Shown here piece after piece: positions 7,892 to 15,555 of a stretch of DNA of 19,504 nt (within the stretch, counting starts at the first letter, position 1; every line of letters begins with the position of its first letter). The stretch spans positions 1 to 19,504 of the forward strand of contig JAZRVU010000039.1 in NCBI GenBank assembly GCA_045599305.1, read 5' to 3'. Position numbers and translations under genes: made by a program. Source of the DNA: SIG588 sp045599305. Lineage in GTDB: Bacteria > Bacillota > Clostridia > Oscillospirales > Acutalibacteraceae. Under the pieces are notes generated by a model, which had not been told where the DNA came from, did not search any database, and worked only from the letters and a program-made list of their open reading frames with translations.

Positions 7892-8958
7892 GAACGGTCA
7901 TCGTCCTTCTGTTCCAGTTGTTTCACCCGGTCGGCGGTGGCCAGCGCGTCGATCACCTCGTCAAGATCGCCGTTCATCACCGCCTCCAGCTTATACAGTG
8001 TCAGCCCGATGCGGTGATCGGTCACCCGTCCCTGCGGGAAATTATAGGTGCGGATGCGCTCACTGCGGTCGCCTGTCCCCACCTGTGAACGGCGGTTTTC
8101 GGCGATGGCCGACTGCTGTGCGGCACATTCCCGCTCATACAGCCGGGCGCGCAGCACCCGCATGGCTTTGTCCTTGTTTTTGTATTGACTGCGCTCATCC
8201 TGACATTCCACCACCGTGCCGGTGGGCAGGTGGGTGATGCGGATGGCGGATTCCGTCTTGTTGGTGTGCTGGCCGCCCGCACCGGAGGAACGGTAGGTGT
8301 CGATCTGCAGATCCTTCGGGTCGATGATGAGTTCCACATCTTCGGCCTCCGGCAGCACCGCCACCGTGACGGTGGAGGTGTGGATACGCCCGCCGGATTC
8401 CGTCTCCGGCACCCGCTGCACCCGGTGCACGCCGCTCTCATATTTGAAGCGGCTGAACGCGCCGCTGCCGGTGACGACGAAGCTGATCTCCTTGAAGCCG
8501 CCCAGCTCGGTCTCGTTGCAGCCGGCGAGCTCGCAGGAAAAGCCGCGCGCCACGGCATACATCGTATACATACGATAGAGCGAGGCGGCAAACAGCGCCG
8601 ACTCCTCCCCGCCCGCACCGGCGCGGATCTCCACGATCACATTGCGCTCATCGTTCGGGTCACGCGGGAGCAGCAACACCTGCAATTCCGTCGCGAGACG
8701 CGCCTCCTCATCGCGCGCTTCGGCCAGTTCCTGTGCCGCCAGTTCACGCAGTTCGGCATCGGCCAGCAGTGCCTGTGCCTCCTGTGCCCGCCGCCCTGCC
8801 GCACGCCACGCGCGATAGGCCGCCACGGTCGGCTCCAGCCGGGTGCGCTCCTGCATCAGCGTGCGGTACTGCGCCGCGTCCCCCAGCACCGCCGGGTCGC
8901 ACAGGCGGCGTTCCGTCTCCTCAAAGCGCTTTTCGATGTCAGTCAGATGTTCGAACAT
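7888..8958 (-). CDS. prfA: Peptide chain release factor 1
   Basis: 356 aa, standard RF1 length. Recognises UAA and UAG stop codons and triggers peptide release on the ribosome. Visible: N-terminal coiled-coil region, domain with RAGAGGEES at about 112-120, the P-x-T stop-recognition motif as Pro184-Glu-Thr186 (RF1 type rather than the SPF of RF2), and the GGQ motif at 228-230 in SSGAGGQHTNKT. Start: ATG at 8958 gives the usual MFEHL N-terminus and follows TGAGGTG by about 5 nt; an in-frame start nine codons upstream is less likely. It follows the DUF951 gene by 7 bp and overlaps tsaC by 4 bp. Confidence 0.96.
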   Translation of the reverse strand: MFEHLTDIEKRFEETERRLCDPAVLGDAAQYRTLMQERTRLEPTVAAYRAWRAAGRRAQEAQALLADAELRELAAQELAEARDEEARLATELQVLLLPRDPNDERNVIVEIRAGAGGEESALFAASLYRMYTMYAVARGFSCELAGCNETELGGFKEISFVVTGSGAFSRFKYESGVHRVQRVPETESGGRIHTSTVTVAVLPEAEDVELIIDPKDLQIDTYRSSGAGGQHTNKTESAIRITHLPTGTVVECQDERSQYKNKDKAMRVLRARLYERECAAQQSAIAENRRSQVGTGDRSERIRTYNFPQGRVTDHRIGLTLYKLEAVMNGDLDEVIDALATADRVKQLEQKDDDRS

Positions 8959-8965
8959 AGGCACC

Positions 8966-9157
8966 TCACACCGGCTGTCCGTCACGCCAGATCTTTTTGA
9001 TGTGGCGCTCGGTCTTGATGCGGGGCACCATGACCTCGTGGCCGCAGCCCACGCATTTGAGCTTGAAATCCATGCCGATGCGCAGCACCGTGAAACGGTG
9101 ACTGCCGCATGGATGCGGCTTCTTCATCTCCAGTTCGTCCCCAATGCGGACATCCAT
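8966..9157 (-). CDS. DUF951 domain-containing protein
   Basis: A small soluble protein of 63 aa that matches the DUF951 pattern along its whole length: GDELEMKKPHPCGSHRF, GMDFKLKC, CGHEVMVPR and a basic tail. Cys17, Cys35 and Cys38 with nearby His residues could hold a metal or an iron-sulfur site. The family is common in Gram-positive bacteria and has no settled function. First gene of the prfA operon; start at 9157 with a G-rich SD (AAGGGGGG) 8 nt upstream. The promoter is at 9198-9226. Confidence 0.9.
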   Translation of the reverse strand: MDVRIGDELEMKKPHPCGSHRFTVLRIGMDFKLKCVGCGHEVMVPRIKTERHIKKIWRDGQPV

Positions 9158-9197
9158 ACCGGTGCCCCCCTTCCGATATTTTTCCTATACAGATTTC

Positions 9198-9226
9198 AGT
9201 ATACCATTTTGCCCCGCAAATCGCAA
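9198..9226 (-). promoter_or_regulatory. Promoter of the DUF951-prfA-tsaC-coaE operon
   Basis: Read on the minus strand: TTGCGA (9221-9226), 17-bp spacer, TATACT (9198-9203). It lies about 40 bp before the first start codon at 9157 and just after the terminators of the preceding unit. Confidence 0.75.
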
Positions 9227-9246
9227 GTCATTTTCGCCATATTATG

Positions 9247-9267
9247 AAAAAACCGCCCGAACGGCGG
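9247..9267 (-). terminator. Second (distal) terminator behind the DUF4349 gene
   Basis: On the minus strand, CCGCC (9263-9267) and GGCGG (9253-9257) pair around a 5-nt loop, followed by TTTTTT (9252-9247). It is a short but G/C-only stem with a proper U-tract, separating the DUF4349 unit from the prfA operon promoter. Confidence 0.7.
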
Positions 9268-9321
9268 AGCAAGGTAGGGATAAGTCGTCCGAAAACGCCT
9301 TTTTCGGGAAATAACTGCGTC

Positions 9322-9355
9322 AAAAATGGACGGCATACGACAGTATGCCGGCCAT
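9322..9355 (-). terminator. First (proximal) terminator behind the DUF4349 gene
   Basis: A 13-position stem with one mismatch (ATGG, mismatch, CGGCATAC at 9326-9338 against 9343-9355) and a 4-nt loop, followed on the minus strand by TTTTT (9326-9322). With the terminator at 9247-9267 this fills the 308-bp gap 9158-9465. Apart from the prfA operon promoter and a weak CCGAAAA/TTTTCGG dyad near 9289-9307, nothing else was seen in the gap. Confidence 0.8.
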
Positions 9356-9465
9356 TTCATTCCTTGTTCTTTCTCCTAAAAAGTCAGTTTTCGGATGCAA
9401 CGCAATTTTTGCGGGGAAAATTTTTCACCCCGCCGAATTGACCATACGGGCGGTGAAAAGATCGG

Positions 9466-10377
9466 TCACTTGTCTTCCTGTGCAGGCGGCTGCGGCTGCA
9501 CGGGCGCATAATAGGCGGCACGCCGCTGCTCACGCAGCAGACGGCGGGCACGGCGGCGCTTGCGGGTAGCAAGCAGGATCACCGCCACCACCGCGGCAAT
9601 GATGAGCAGATAGGGCAGCATATAGATCAGGGCGATACCGAGATCTTTCAGCACCCCCAGCGCACTGCCGAAGGAATCGGCAAAGGCTTCGCCCACCTGC
9701 GGGCCGTAGGGCGTGTTGCCGCTCTGGGTGACGGCCTTCTGCCACAGGCGCACGCTCACGGTGGCATAGGCCACCTGATTGTCATAGCGCTTCTGCTGGC
9801 CGGTGAGAGAATCCAGCGTGCCCTGCACCTCGGCCAGTTCCTGCTCCAGCCGGAGCAGTTCGTCGAGCGTTTCCGCCTTGTCGATCATGGCGATCAGGCG
9901 GTCACGCTGCGCCTCTTTGGCGGCGCGGCGGGCATCCACATCATAATATTCGTCGGTGATATCCTCTTCGCCGTAGGTGCGGGAGGAGACGGTGCCCACC
10001 GCGGCAAGAGCATCGGAAAAGGCGGTCATCCCTTCGACCGGGATGCGCAGCACATAGTAGCCGTAACCGTTTTGCTCGGTCACGCCGCTGACATCCGAAC
10101 GTTCCACATAGCCGTCGGCGGCCGCCACGATCTCCTCCAGTTTTTGGGCAGAGGCGGAAAAATCGCGTGCCTCCACCGAAAATTCGGCGGTCACGATCAC
10201 CTTGTGGCCGGGTACATTGCTGCCGGGTGCGGCACTGCCGCTGCCCTCGATATCTGCCGTTTTCGATTCGTACTCTGCTATAACGTAGCCGTCGCTTTTG
10301 CTTTGTGCACCGCAGCCGGTCAGGCACACCGCCGCCAGCAGCAGCGCTGCACACAGGGCCAATATACGTTTCGTCAT
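9466..10377 (-). CDS. DUF4349 domain-containing lipoprotein
   Basis: 303 aa. A lipoprotein signal peptide with lipobox LTGC (Cys22) is followed by a low-complexity linker to about 57. An alpha/beta segment (about 58-147) follows, with the family pattern DGYVERSDVS and YYVLRIP. Next come a coiled-coil (about 150-198) rich in Glu/Arg/Leu, a second strand region with QVAYATVSV, one membrane segment (about 248-270), and a basic then Pro/Gln-rich tail (KRRRARR). This layout places the folded part outside the cell, anchored by both lipid and helix. Function of the family is unknown; a role in envelope sensing is a guess. Start at 10377 with AAAGGAGG 9 nt upstream. Single-gene unit with its own promoter and two terminators. 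Confidence 0.88.
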   Translation of the reverse strand: MTKRILALCAALLLAAVCLTGCGAQSKSDGYVIAEYESKTADIEGSGSAAPGSNVPGHKVIVTAEFSVEARDFSASAQKLEEIVAAADGYVERSDVSGVTEQNGYGYYVLRIPVEGMTAFSDALAAVGTVSSRTYGEEDITDEYYDVDARRAAKEAQRDRLIAMIDKAETLDELLRLEQELAEVQGTLDSLTGQQKRYDNQVAYATVSVRLWQKAVTQSGNTPYGPQVGEAFADSFGSALGVLKDLGIALIYMLPYLLIIAAVVAVILLATRKRRRARRLLREQRRAAYYAPVQPQPPAQEDK

Positions 10378-10409
10378 GGGAGCATGCCTCCTTTTTGCTT
10401 CTTTTCTTC

Positions 10410-10438
10410 ATGCTACCATATCCGGCCCCAAAAGGCAA
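10410..10438 (-). promoter_or_regulatory. Promoter of the DUF4349 lipoprotein gene
   Basis: Minus strand: TTGCCT (10433-10438), 17-bp spacer, TAGCAT (10410-10415) preceded by TGG (extended -10). The -35 touches a palindrome at 10439-10454. Confidence 0.6.
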
Positions 10439-10454
10439 GTTACAAAATTGTAAC
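10439..10454. promoter_or_regulatory. Inverted repeat next to a -35 box, possible operator
   Basis: GTTACAA (10439-10445), AA, TTGTAAC (10448-10454): a perfect 7-bp inverted repeat abutting the -35 of the DUF4349 promoter, 14 bp from the terminator of the E2-like gene. It has the size and symmetry of a dimeric regulator site. It has no U-tract, so a terminator is unlikely. Confidence 0.35.
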
Positions 10455-10468
10455 CATTTGAGACCAAG

Positions 10469-10498
10469 CAAGCCGCCCCGTTTTCGCGGGGCGGCTTG
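10469..10498 (-). terminator. Intrinsic terminator of the E2-like gene
   Basis: A 12-bp perfect G+C-rich stem (CAAGCCGCCCCG at 10469-10480 with 10487-10498) and a 6-nt loop, 9 bp after the stop codon at 10508. The minus-strand tail is only moderately T-rich (TTG CTTGGTCT), so termination may be partial. Confidence 0.75.
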
Positions 10499-10507
10499 TT
10501 GTCATTT

Positions 10508-11347
10508 TTACAGTGCGGGATCGACCTTCACCGTCTCCGGCTTCTGCTCAAGCAGTGCGGGGTCGGCCAGATAGCGGCTGAACTTGCGGAAAGCGATAGC
10601 GTATTCATGACCGGAGCAGATGCGCTCGTCCATCACGACACCGATGGGGATGCACCGCTCAAATTCGATCTCGCCATGATGGCGACGCGGCACCTCACGC
10701 GGGTTGCCCATCGTCATGATCTGACTGGTGGTACCGAAATCGTACACGTGGTGATAGATGTGGTTGGTCTTGATGCTGGCCAGATTGCTGACGGTCATAC
10801 TGGCGTGGAAGGGGCTGGCATCAATGATGCTCTTGGGCAGCAGCCCGTGCTTATCCATCCATTTGAAGATCGGCACGCCGATCGAAAGCACCCCGGGAAT
10901 TTTCAGCAGGGCGTCGATGAGGCCTTCGGTGGAATTCTGATCCTCCGTCGTGCGGTTGTCCTCCACATAGGCATTGAGTTTTTCGTTCACCTCGTCGACG
11001 GTATCGTCCGGCAAGAAGGCCACCTTCGACATGATACCGTCGTCCTGATCGGTCTTGAGCACCACCATGCCCACGCGGATCTCGTTGCGGGCATAGACCC
11101 GCTTGTTGACCACGAAGCGATTGAGTTCGGGATGATCGGCCAGCGTGCGGACATAGGCCGCCAGCACCAGCGCCAGATGGCTGATGTTCCGCCCTTCCTT
11201 GTGAGCGGCATGGATATATTTCTGCATCGGCTCCATCGGGATGTCGATGGTGATCATATTCATGGCGTCGCTGCGGCGGCTCATCACATGTGCCGCCACT
11301 GTGTACATAGGGTTGAAATGCTTAAGGCGTTTGCCGTCTGCGCGCAT
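10508..11347 (-). CDS. Stand-alone 2-oxoacid dehydrogenase E2-like acyltransferase, catalytic motif altered
   Basis: 279 aa covering only the CAT-like catalytic fold of E2 proteins, with no lipoyl or E1/E3-binding domain. Seen: N-terminal RLKHFNPMYTVAAHVMSRR, HPELNRFVVN, FHASMTVSNLASI and the C-terminal PIGVVMDERICSGHEYA. In true E2 enzymes the last motif carries HRxxDG; here His is Glu and the Asp is Ser, so the standard acyl-transfer chemistry is not supported. I recall similar Clostridial stand-alone proteins with DERICDG, so loss of the His is probably a family trait. Start: ATG 11347 with AGAGGG 8 nt upstream. A GTG at 11377 lies at or before the predicted transcript start and is rejected. 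Own promoter and terminator. Substrate unknown; could be a structural or thioester-binding relative. Confidence 0.82.
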   Translation of the reverse strand: MRADGKRLKHFNPMYTVAAHVMSRRSDAMNMITIDIPMEPMQKYIHAAHKEGRNISHLALVLAAYVRTLADHPELNRFVVNKRVYARNEIRVGMVVLKTDQDDGIMSKVAFLPDDTVDEVNEKLNAYVEDNRTTEDQNSTEGLIDALLKIPGVLSIGVPIFKWMDKHGLLPKSIIDASPFHASMTVSNLASIKTNHIYHHVYDFGTTSQIMTMGNPREVPRRHHGEIEFERCIPIGVVMDERICSGHEYAIAFRKFSRYLADPALLEQKPETVKVDPAL

Positions 11348-11380
11348 AGCGGTACCCTCTTTCGTCCTGAATTCCACTAC

Positions 11381-11409
11381 ATTGTATCACAAGGTTGTGA
11401 AAAATGCAA
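11381..11409 (-). promoter_or_regulatory. Promoter of the E2-like gene
   Basis: Minus strand: TTGCAT (11404-11409), 17-bp spacer, TACAAT (11381-11386). It sits in the 97-bp gap behind the glycyl radical enzyme gene, in which no terminator was seen, so read-through from that gene is possible. Confidence 0.78.
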
Positions 11410-11444
11410 CACTTTTCTGCACATTTCGCTGCAAAGGAAGTATT

Positions 11445-13562
11445 TCACTTGGAATCGCGCGCGATGATCATGTCCTGCCATTCACGGTTGAGGGTGACGA
11501 AACGGGCGTTCCAGCCCGACACCCGCACCGAAAGCGTGGGGAATTCCTCGGGACAGCACTGGGCGCGGCGCAGGATCTCGGCATCGGTGACGTCCACCTG
11601 CATGAAATAGCCTCCCAACCGCACAAAGCCGCGCAGCAGCCCCTCCAGCGCCGCCAGCCCGCTCTCCCCTTTCACGGAGGAGGGCAGCAGCGAGATATCC
11701 AGCGCCGCACCGGTGACCTGCCGGGACAGGTCGCTCTTGCAATAGGAACGGATGACGGCGGTGGCGCCCTCCTCATCGGTGCCGGGCGTGGGCGACATAT
11801 TGCCCGCGAGAACGGCGCCTTTCACGAAGCCGTGCGGCGCGGCGAGACGCCGGGGCGCCCATTCGATCTGCCGGCCGAAGGTGGAAACGCCCGCCGGTGT
11901 TTTTATCGGCAGATCCGCCCCGACCTCGTCGCAGATATCGGCGAAGGCTTCCAGAATGCGGGCAGCAATGCCGTCCACCTCATCGTTATCGTTGCCGAAA
12001 TAGCGGTATTCGTTGCGCACATACAGGCGCAGAGCCTCATTCCCCTCCCAGTTTTCCCGCAGCACCTGCATGAAGGCCGGGAAGGTGAGCTTCTTCTCAT
12101 CAAACACCAGTTTTTTGATGGCATAGAGGGCATTGGCGGCATCCGGCAGACCGCCGATATGCGGGGAAAACACATTATAGACCGGGCCGCCCTCCAGATA
12201 GGAGCGCCCGCTGCGGATGCACCCCTCCTCCAGCAGCGAAACGGCCGTGCAGGGCTTTTGCGGCAGCCATTCCCGCCCGCTTTCGTCCAAAAGCCGGCCG
12301 CGCTGACCGGCGGCCCAGTTTTGCAGCTGCCGGCGTATGTCGCCGCAAAACGCGGTGAACAAGGTCTCGAAGTCCTCAAAATCCACCGTCTCCGCATACT
12401 GGTGCAGTGTACAGACCTCCAGCAGGAACAGCGCATCGAAGGGATAATACATGAAATAGGTTTTGCCGGGGATCTGCACCTCCCAGCAGCCGTCGTTGGC
12501 AAAGCCGCGCGCCTCGGCTTCGGAATAACCGTACTGCGTGAGTGAACGGAGGATGAGATCCTCGTTATACACCGCCAGCACGCCGCCGCCATAGCGGATG
12601 ACCTCGGCCACCCGCCGCACCAGCCGCTCATCGCTGCGGGCGCTCAACCGCACCGTGGTGGGAAAATCGCTGATACCCAGTTCCTCAATGATGTCCAGCA
12701 CGAGGAAGGTGACACCGCCCGTCACATCGCGGCCGTCCCTGCCGATGCCGGCAAGCACCAGATTCTGATAGTGCTGCGCATCGCCGCTGCCGTAATTGCC
12801 GCCGCAGATCCACTCGCATCCCTTAATGAAGAAATGCGCCAGGATCTCGCGGGCTTCGTCAACGGTCAGCACCCCGGCGGCAAGGTCACGCTGATAATAC
12901 GGCTCCAGCATCTCGTCGATGCGGCCGATGCCCGGCCAGTTGCCGCACAGGCGCAAAAAGGCAAAGGTGAACCAGATGCTCTGCACCGCCTCGTAAAAGG
13001 TCGCGGCGGGTTCAAAGGGCACGCGGCAGAGGTGGCGGTAATTGTCCGCATATTCCGGCCGGCCGCGCAGGGCATCGAGATATCGCCCGTGCCACACGGC
13101 CAGACTGTCGATGGTGCGCAGGCAGCTTTCCAGAAAGCGCATCTCCCGTTCGGTGTGGGGTGCCTTGCGCGATGCTTCGACCTCGGCACGGATGCCGTTA
13201 AAGCCGACGCGCACCACCTTGGGAAAATCCACCGTGATATGGCTGACACTGCCGCACACCGGCTCGCCGCCGAAGGTGGCGGGGACCACGTGGCTGATGG
13301 CACGCCCGAGGGTGGCGGCGCCCGAAAGGCGTTCTCCCTCGCAGATGCGCAGGGGCGCCTGCCGGGCGATCTGCGCAATGGCGAGATCATACCGCTCTGC
13401 GGGGTCGAGCGCGGCAAAGTCCGGCAGATCATCGAGTGTGACCGCCGGCGTCTTCATCGTATCCTGCCCGTAGCGGTAGTGCAGCGAATCCCACGCAAAC
13501 TGCCGGGTCGCCTCGCTAAGGCGCACCGGGCGGGTGGTGTGAGGTGCAGAGAAAAATTCCAT
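11445..13562 (-). CDS. Glycyl radical enzyme, PFL/diol-dehydratase-like, short form, substrate unknown
   Basis: 705 aa. Glycyl radical enzymes use a backbone glycine radical to form a cysteine thiyl radical that attacks the substrate. Visible: active-site loop NDGCWEVQIPGKT with Cys359 and Glu361, the C-x-E arrangement of choline lyase, diol dehydratases and relatives rather than the CC of pyruvate formate-lyase; GNDNDEVD at 523-530; SPTPGTDEEGATAV at 590-603; and the glycyl loop RVSGWNARF with Gly683, 23 residues from the C-terminus, where most relatives have RVxGYxA. At 705 aa it is shorter than the roughly 790-850 aa of CutC and propanediol or glycerol dehydratase, mainly at the N-terminus. 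Start: ATG 13562 with AAGGAG 8 nt upstream; a GTG three codons earlier falls in the SD. It lies 18 bp behind the TIM-barrel gene, so the two are co-transcribed. No activating enzyme gene is in the window. Confidence 0.88.
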   Translation of the reverse strand: MEFFSAPHTTRPVRLSEATRQFAWDSLHYRYGQDTMKTPAVTLDDLPDFAALDPAERYDLAIAQIARQAPLRICEGERLSGAATLGRAISHVVPATFGGEPVCGSVSHITVDFPKVVRVGFNGIRAEVEASRKAPHTEREMRFLESCLRTIDSLAVWHGRYLDALRGRPEYADNYRHLCRVPFEPAATFYEAVQSIWFTFAFLRLCGNWPGIGRIDEMLEPYYQRDLAAGVLTVDEAREILAHFFIKGCEWICGGNYGSGDAQHYQNLVLAGIGRDGRDVTGGVTFLVLDIIEELGISDFPTTVRLSARSDERLVRRVAEVIRYGGGVLAVYNEDLILRSLTQYGYSEAEARGFANDGCWEVQIPGKTYFMYYPFDALFLLEVCTLHQYAETVDFEDFETLFTAFCGDIRRQLQNWAAGQRGRLLDESGREWLPQKPCTAVSLLEEGCIRSGRSYLEGGPVYNVFSPHIGGLPDAANALYAIKKLVFDEKKLTFPAFMQVLRENWEGNEALRLYVRNEYRYFGNDNDEVDGIAARILEAFADICDEVGADLPIKTPAGVSTFGRQIEWAPRRLAAPHGFVKGAVLAGNMSPTPGTDEEGATAVIRSYCKSDLSRQVTGAALDISLLPSSVKGESGLAALEGLLRGFVRLGGYFMQVDVTDAEILRRAQCCPEEFPTLSVRVSGWNARFVTLNREWQDMIIARDSK

Positions 13563-13580
13563 ATCGGTCACTCCTTGCGA

Positions 13581-15539
13581 TCACCGCATGGCGGTGAAAA
13601 GTATGAAATCGTAGGCGGGGATCGGCTGATCGAGCAGCAGGTGTGTCCCCTCCAACCGGCCGCTGCCGCGGTAGATATCGACGGCACGATACACGCCGTC
13701 CAGTTCCACCGGGCCGAAGACCGGATCGGGCGACAGATTCCACAGTCCCACCGCCAGGCCGTCCGCCGTTTGACGGCAGAGGGTGAAAAGCCCCGGAGCG
13801 CGGCGAACGAGCGCCGGCAGCGGGCGGCCCTGCACACGGGCGAACCAGTCGGCCAACTGACGCTGACGCATATAGTTGCGGTACAGTCCCGATGTCCAGC
13901 GGGACACCGCCCGGCAGGCACAGGGAATGAACGCATAGACCAGAAAACGGCCGCCGTCGGCATTTTCATAATAATACGCGGCAGGCGTGCGGACGCCCTG
14001 TCCCGCTGAAAACACGCCCAGCTCCCCGGCGCCGCTCACGAATTCGGAGAGCACCTCGGCGCCCGGCCGGAGGGTGGGACACCAGAAACCGCCGGGGCCG
14101 TCGGTCGAGGCGAGGGTATATTCGTCATAGGCGGGGAAATATTCCGCCGCGGGCGGTGCGATCGGCTCCCATGACGCCGCACCGACATCCACCCCCTGTG
14201 CTGTCAGCACACGGGCGGCGGGCAGGTCAAGGATCACGCCGCGGCGCATCTGCTCCGGCGTGAGGGCGTGGGCATTGACACCGAAGGCGATACAGGGAGC
14301 CTCGGCGTCGGCGTCATAGGTGGTGGGGATGCTGTTATCGGCCAGCAGCCATTGCGCCTCGGTGGGCAGGAAATTGCGGTCGCCCCACAGCCGCAGATCA
14401 AAGCCGGTGAAGTCGGTCTGCTCCAGTTGGCCGGTCGTCTCCAGCACCCGCAGCCCCGCCGTGCGGCCGCCCGCAAAGCGGCAGGCGATCTCGGTATAGT
14501 GCGGGGCGTGGCGCAGATGCGCGTCCACATAACCGGTCTCATAATCGGGGCCGGAGTTATAGTCGAGCATATATTTGAGGATGCCGTCACTGCCGTCGGC
14601 CGCCTTGAGGATCATGTCGTAGCACTCCAGTTCGGCCGCCGACACCCACGCCCGCGGACGGGGATAGGTGTCCCCCTCGGAAAAGGTCTCGATGGAGGGC
14701 GGGCACCACGCCCGCTGCAGACGTACCGCCTCGATGCAGGTGTTGAGGCTCAATCCGTTTTTCCAATAGGGCGCGCCGGTGAGGCGCAGGAACGGACGGT
14801 TTTTTCCGGCGATAAGGATGGCCAGTTCGGAGATATCCACCCCCTCCATGATAAAGGAGGAACTGTTGGCGGAAAGGCCGATGCGCACATCGGGGTACAC
14901 CGCGTGTACCCCCTCCCCGATCCGGCGGCAGAGATCGCGCAGGGTGTCCCCCATCAGGGAAAGCCACGCACGGCGCACGGGATTCGGCGCGCCGGTGAGC
15001 ACCCGCTCGCGCAATTCCTCCACCGTGACGGGACGGCCGAGCCGCTCGGCCAGCGCCGCCATATGCAGCGGGCAGCAACAGGCGGCATCGGCCACGACCT
15101 TGCCGCCAGAAAGGGTGAAATCGTCCTCGAACAGCACCTCCCGCACACCGGTGGCGCACAGGGCGTTCACATTGCGCACGAGTTCATCGGCAAAGCCCTC
15201 GCTCAGCGGGCAATAGGCATTCACCTCGGCACCGCCGAGAAAGCAAATGCGCTGATAGCGCACGGGGGCGTCATGGTCGCCGGGGCGCGGTGTGCCGGTG
15301 CCGCCGTATCCGATGGTGGGACACAGCCACGCACCCACACGAATGCCGCCCGCTTCGAGCGCCGCCTTGTTTTCGGCAAAAAGCGCCGTCTCACGGGTCA
15401 GCGCCTCCTCGCTGCACAGCACGCGGCCGGCAGTCAGCATGGCGCGGTCGGCACCGGCACGGCGCAGTTCCCGCACCAGCCCCTGCCGGTGCTTTTCGGA
15501 ATAGGGTCGATTGAACACCGGGATCCATAAGGCGCTCAT
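13581..15539 (-). CDS. Unrecognised TIM-barrel, glycoside-hydrolase-like protein
   Basis: 652 aa, cytoplasmic (no signal peptide). I do not recognise the family with confidence. The order of strands suggests an N-terminal (beta/alpha)8 barrel (about 1-350): WIPVFNRP, GIRVGAWLCP, EVLFEDDFTLSGG with Glu138/Asp139/Asp140 as a possible acid/base, RIGLSANSS, and SIETFSEGDTYPRPR with Glu284 as a possible nucleophile. An alpha/beta domain (about 355-460) and a beta-rich C-terminal region (about 500-652) follow, the layout of GH42 and similar clan GH-A enzymes. First gene of a two-gene unit with the glycyl radical enzyme and divergent from a GH78 enzyme, which supports a carbohydrate role. Start at 15539: GTGAGGT directly before and AAGGGGAG slightly upstream. 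The catalytic glutamates are guesses from position only. Confidence 0.7.
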   Translation of the reverse strand: MSALWIPVFNRPYSEKHRQGLVRELRRAGADRAMLTAGRVLCSEEALTRETALFAENKAALEAGGIRVGAWLCPTIGYGGTGTPRPGDHDAPVRYQRICFLGGAEVNAYCPLSEGFADELVRNVNALCATGVREVLFEDDFTLSGGKVVADAACCCPLHMAALAERLGRPVTVEELRERVLTGAPNPVRRAWLSLMGDTLRDLCRRIGEGVHAVYPDVRIGLSANSSSFIMEGVDISELAILIAGKNRPFLRLTGAPYWKNGLSLNTCIEAVRLQRAWCPPSIETFSEGDTYPRPRAWVSAAELECYDMILKAADGSDGILKYMLDYNSGPDYETGYVDAHLRHAPHYTEIACRFAGGRTAGLRVLETTGQLEQTDFTGFDLRLWGDRNFLPTEAQWLLADNSIPTTYDADAEAPCIAFGVNAHALTPEQMRRGVILDLPAARVLTAQGVDVGAASWEPIAPPAAEYFPAYDEYTLASTDGPGGFWCPTLRPGAEVLSEFVSGAGELGVFSAGQGVRTPAAYYYENADGGRFLVYAFIPCACRAVSRWTSGLYRNYMRQRQLADWFARVQGRPLPALVRRAPGLFTLCRQTADGLAVGLWNLSPDPVFGPVELDGVYRAVDIYRGSGRLEGTHLLLDQPIPAYDFILFTAMR

Positions 15540-15555
15540 ACCTCACACTCCCCTT

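Noticed and set aside
9289..9307. CCGAAAA/TTTTCGG dyad as a further terminator
   Set aside because: A short A/T-rich stem with no separate T-run, lying between two better terminators.
11410..11444. Terminator directly behind the glycyl radical enzyme gene
   Set aside because: No stem with a following U-tract could be found in this stretch on the minus strand.
14268..15530. 420-codon plus-strand frame opposite the TIM-barrel gene
   Set aside because: The minus-strand gene has an SD, a promoter and 18-bp spacing to its operon partner. The plus-strand frame has no SD and a shadow-like composition.
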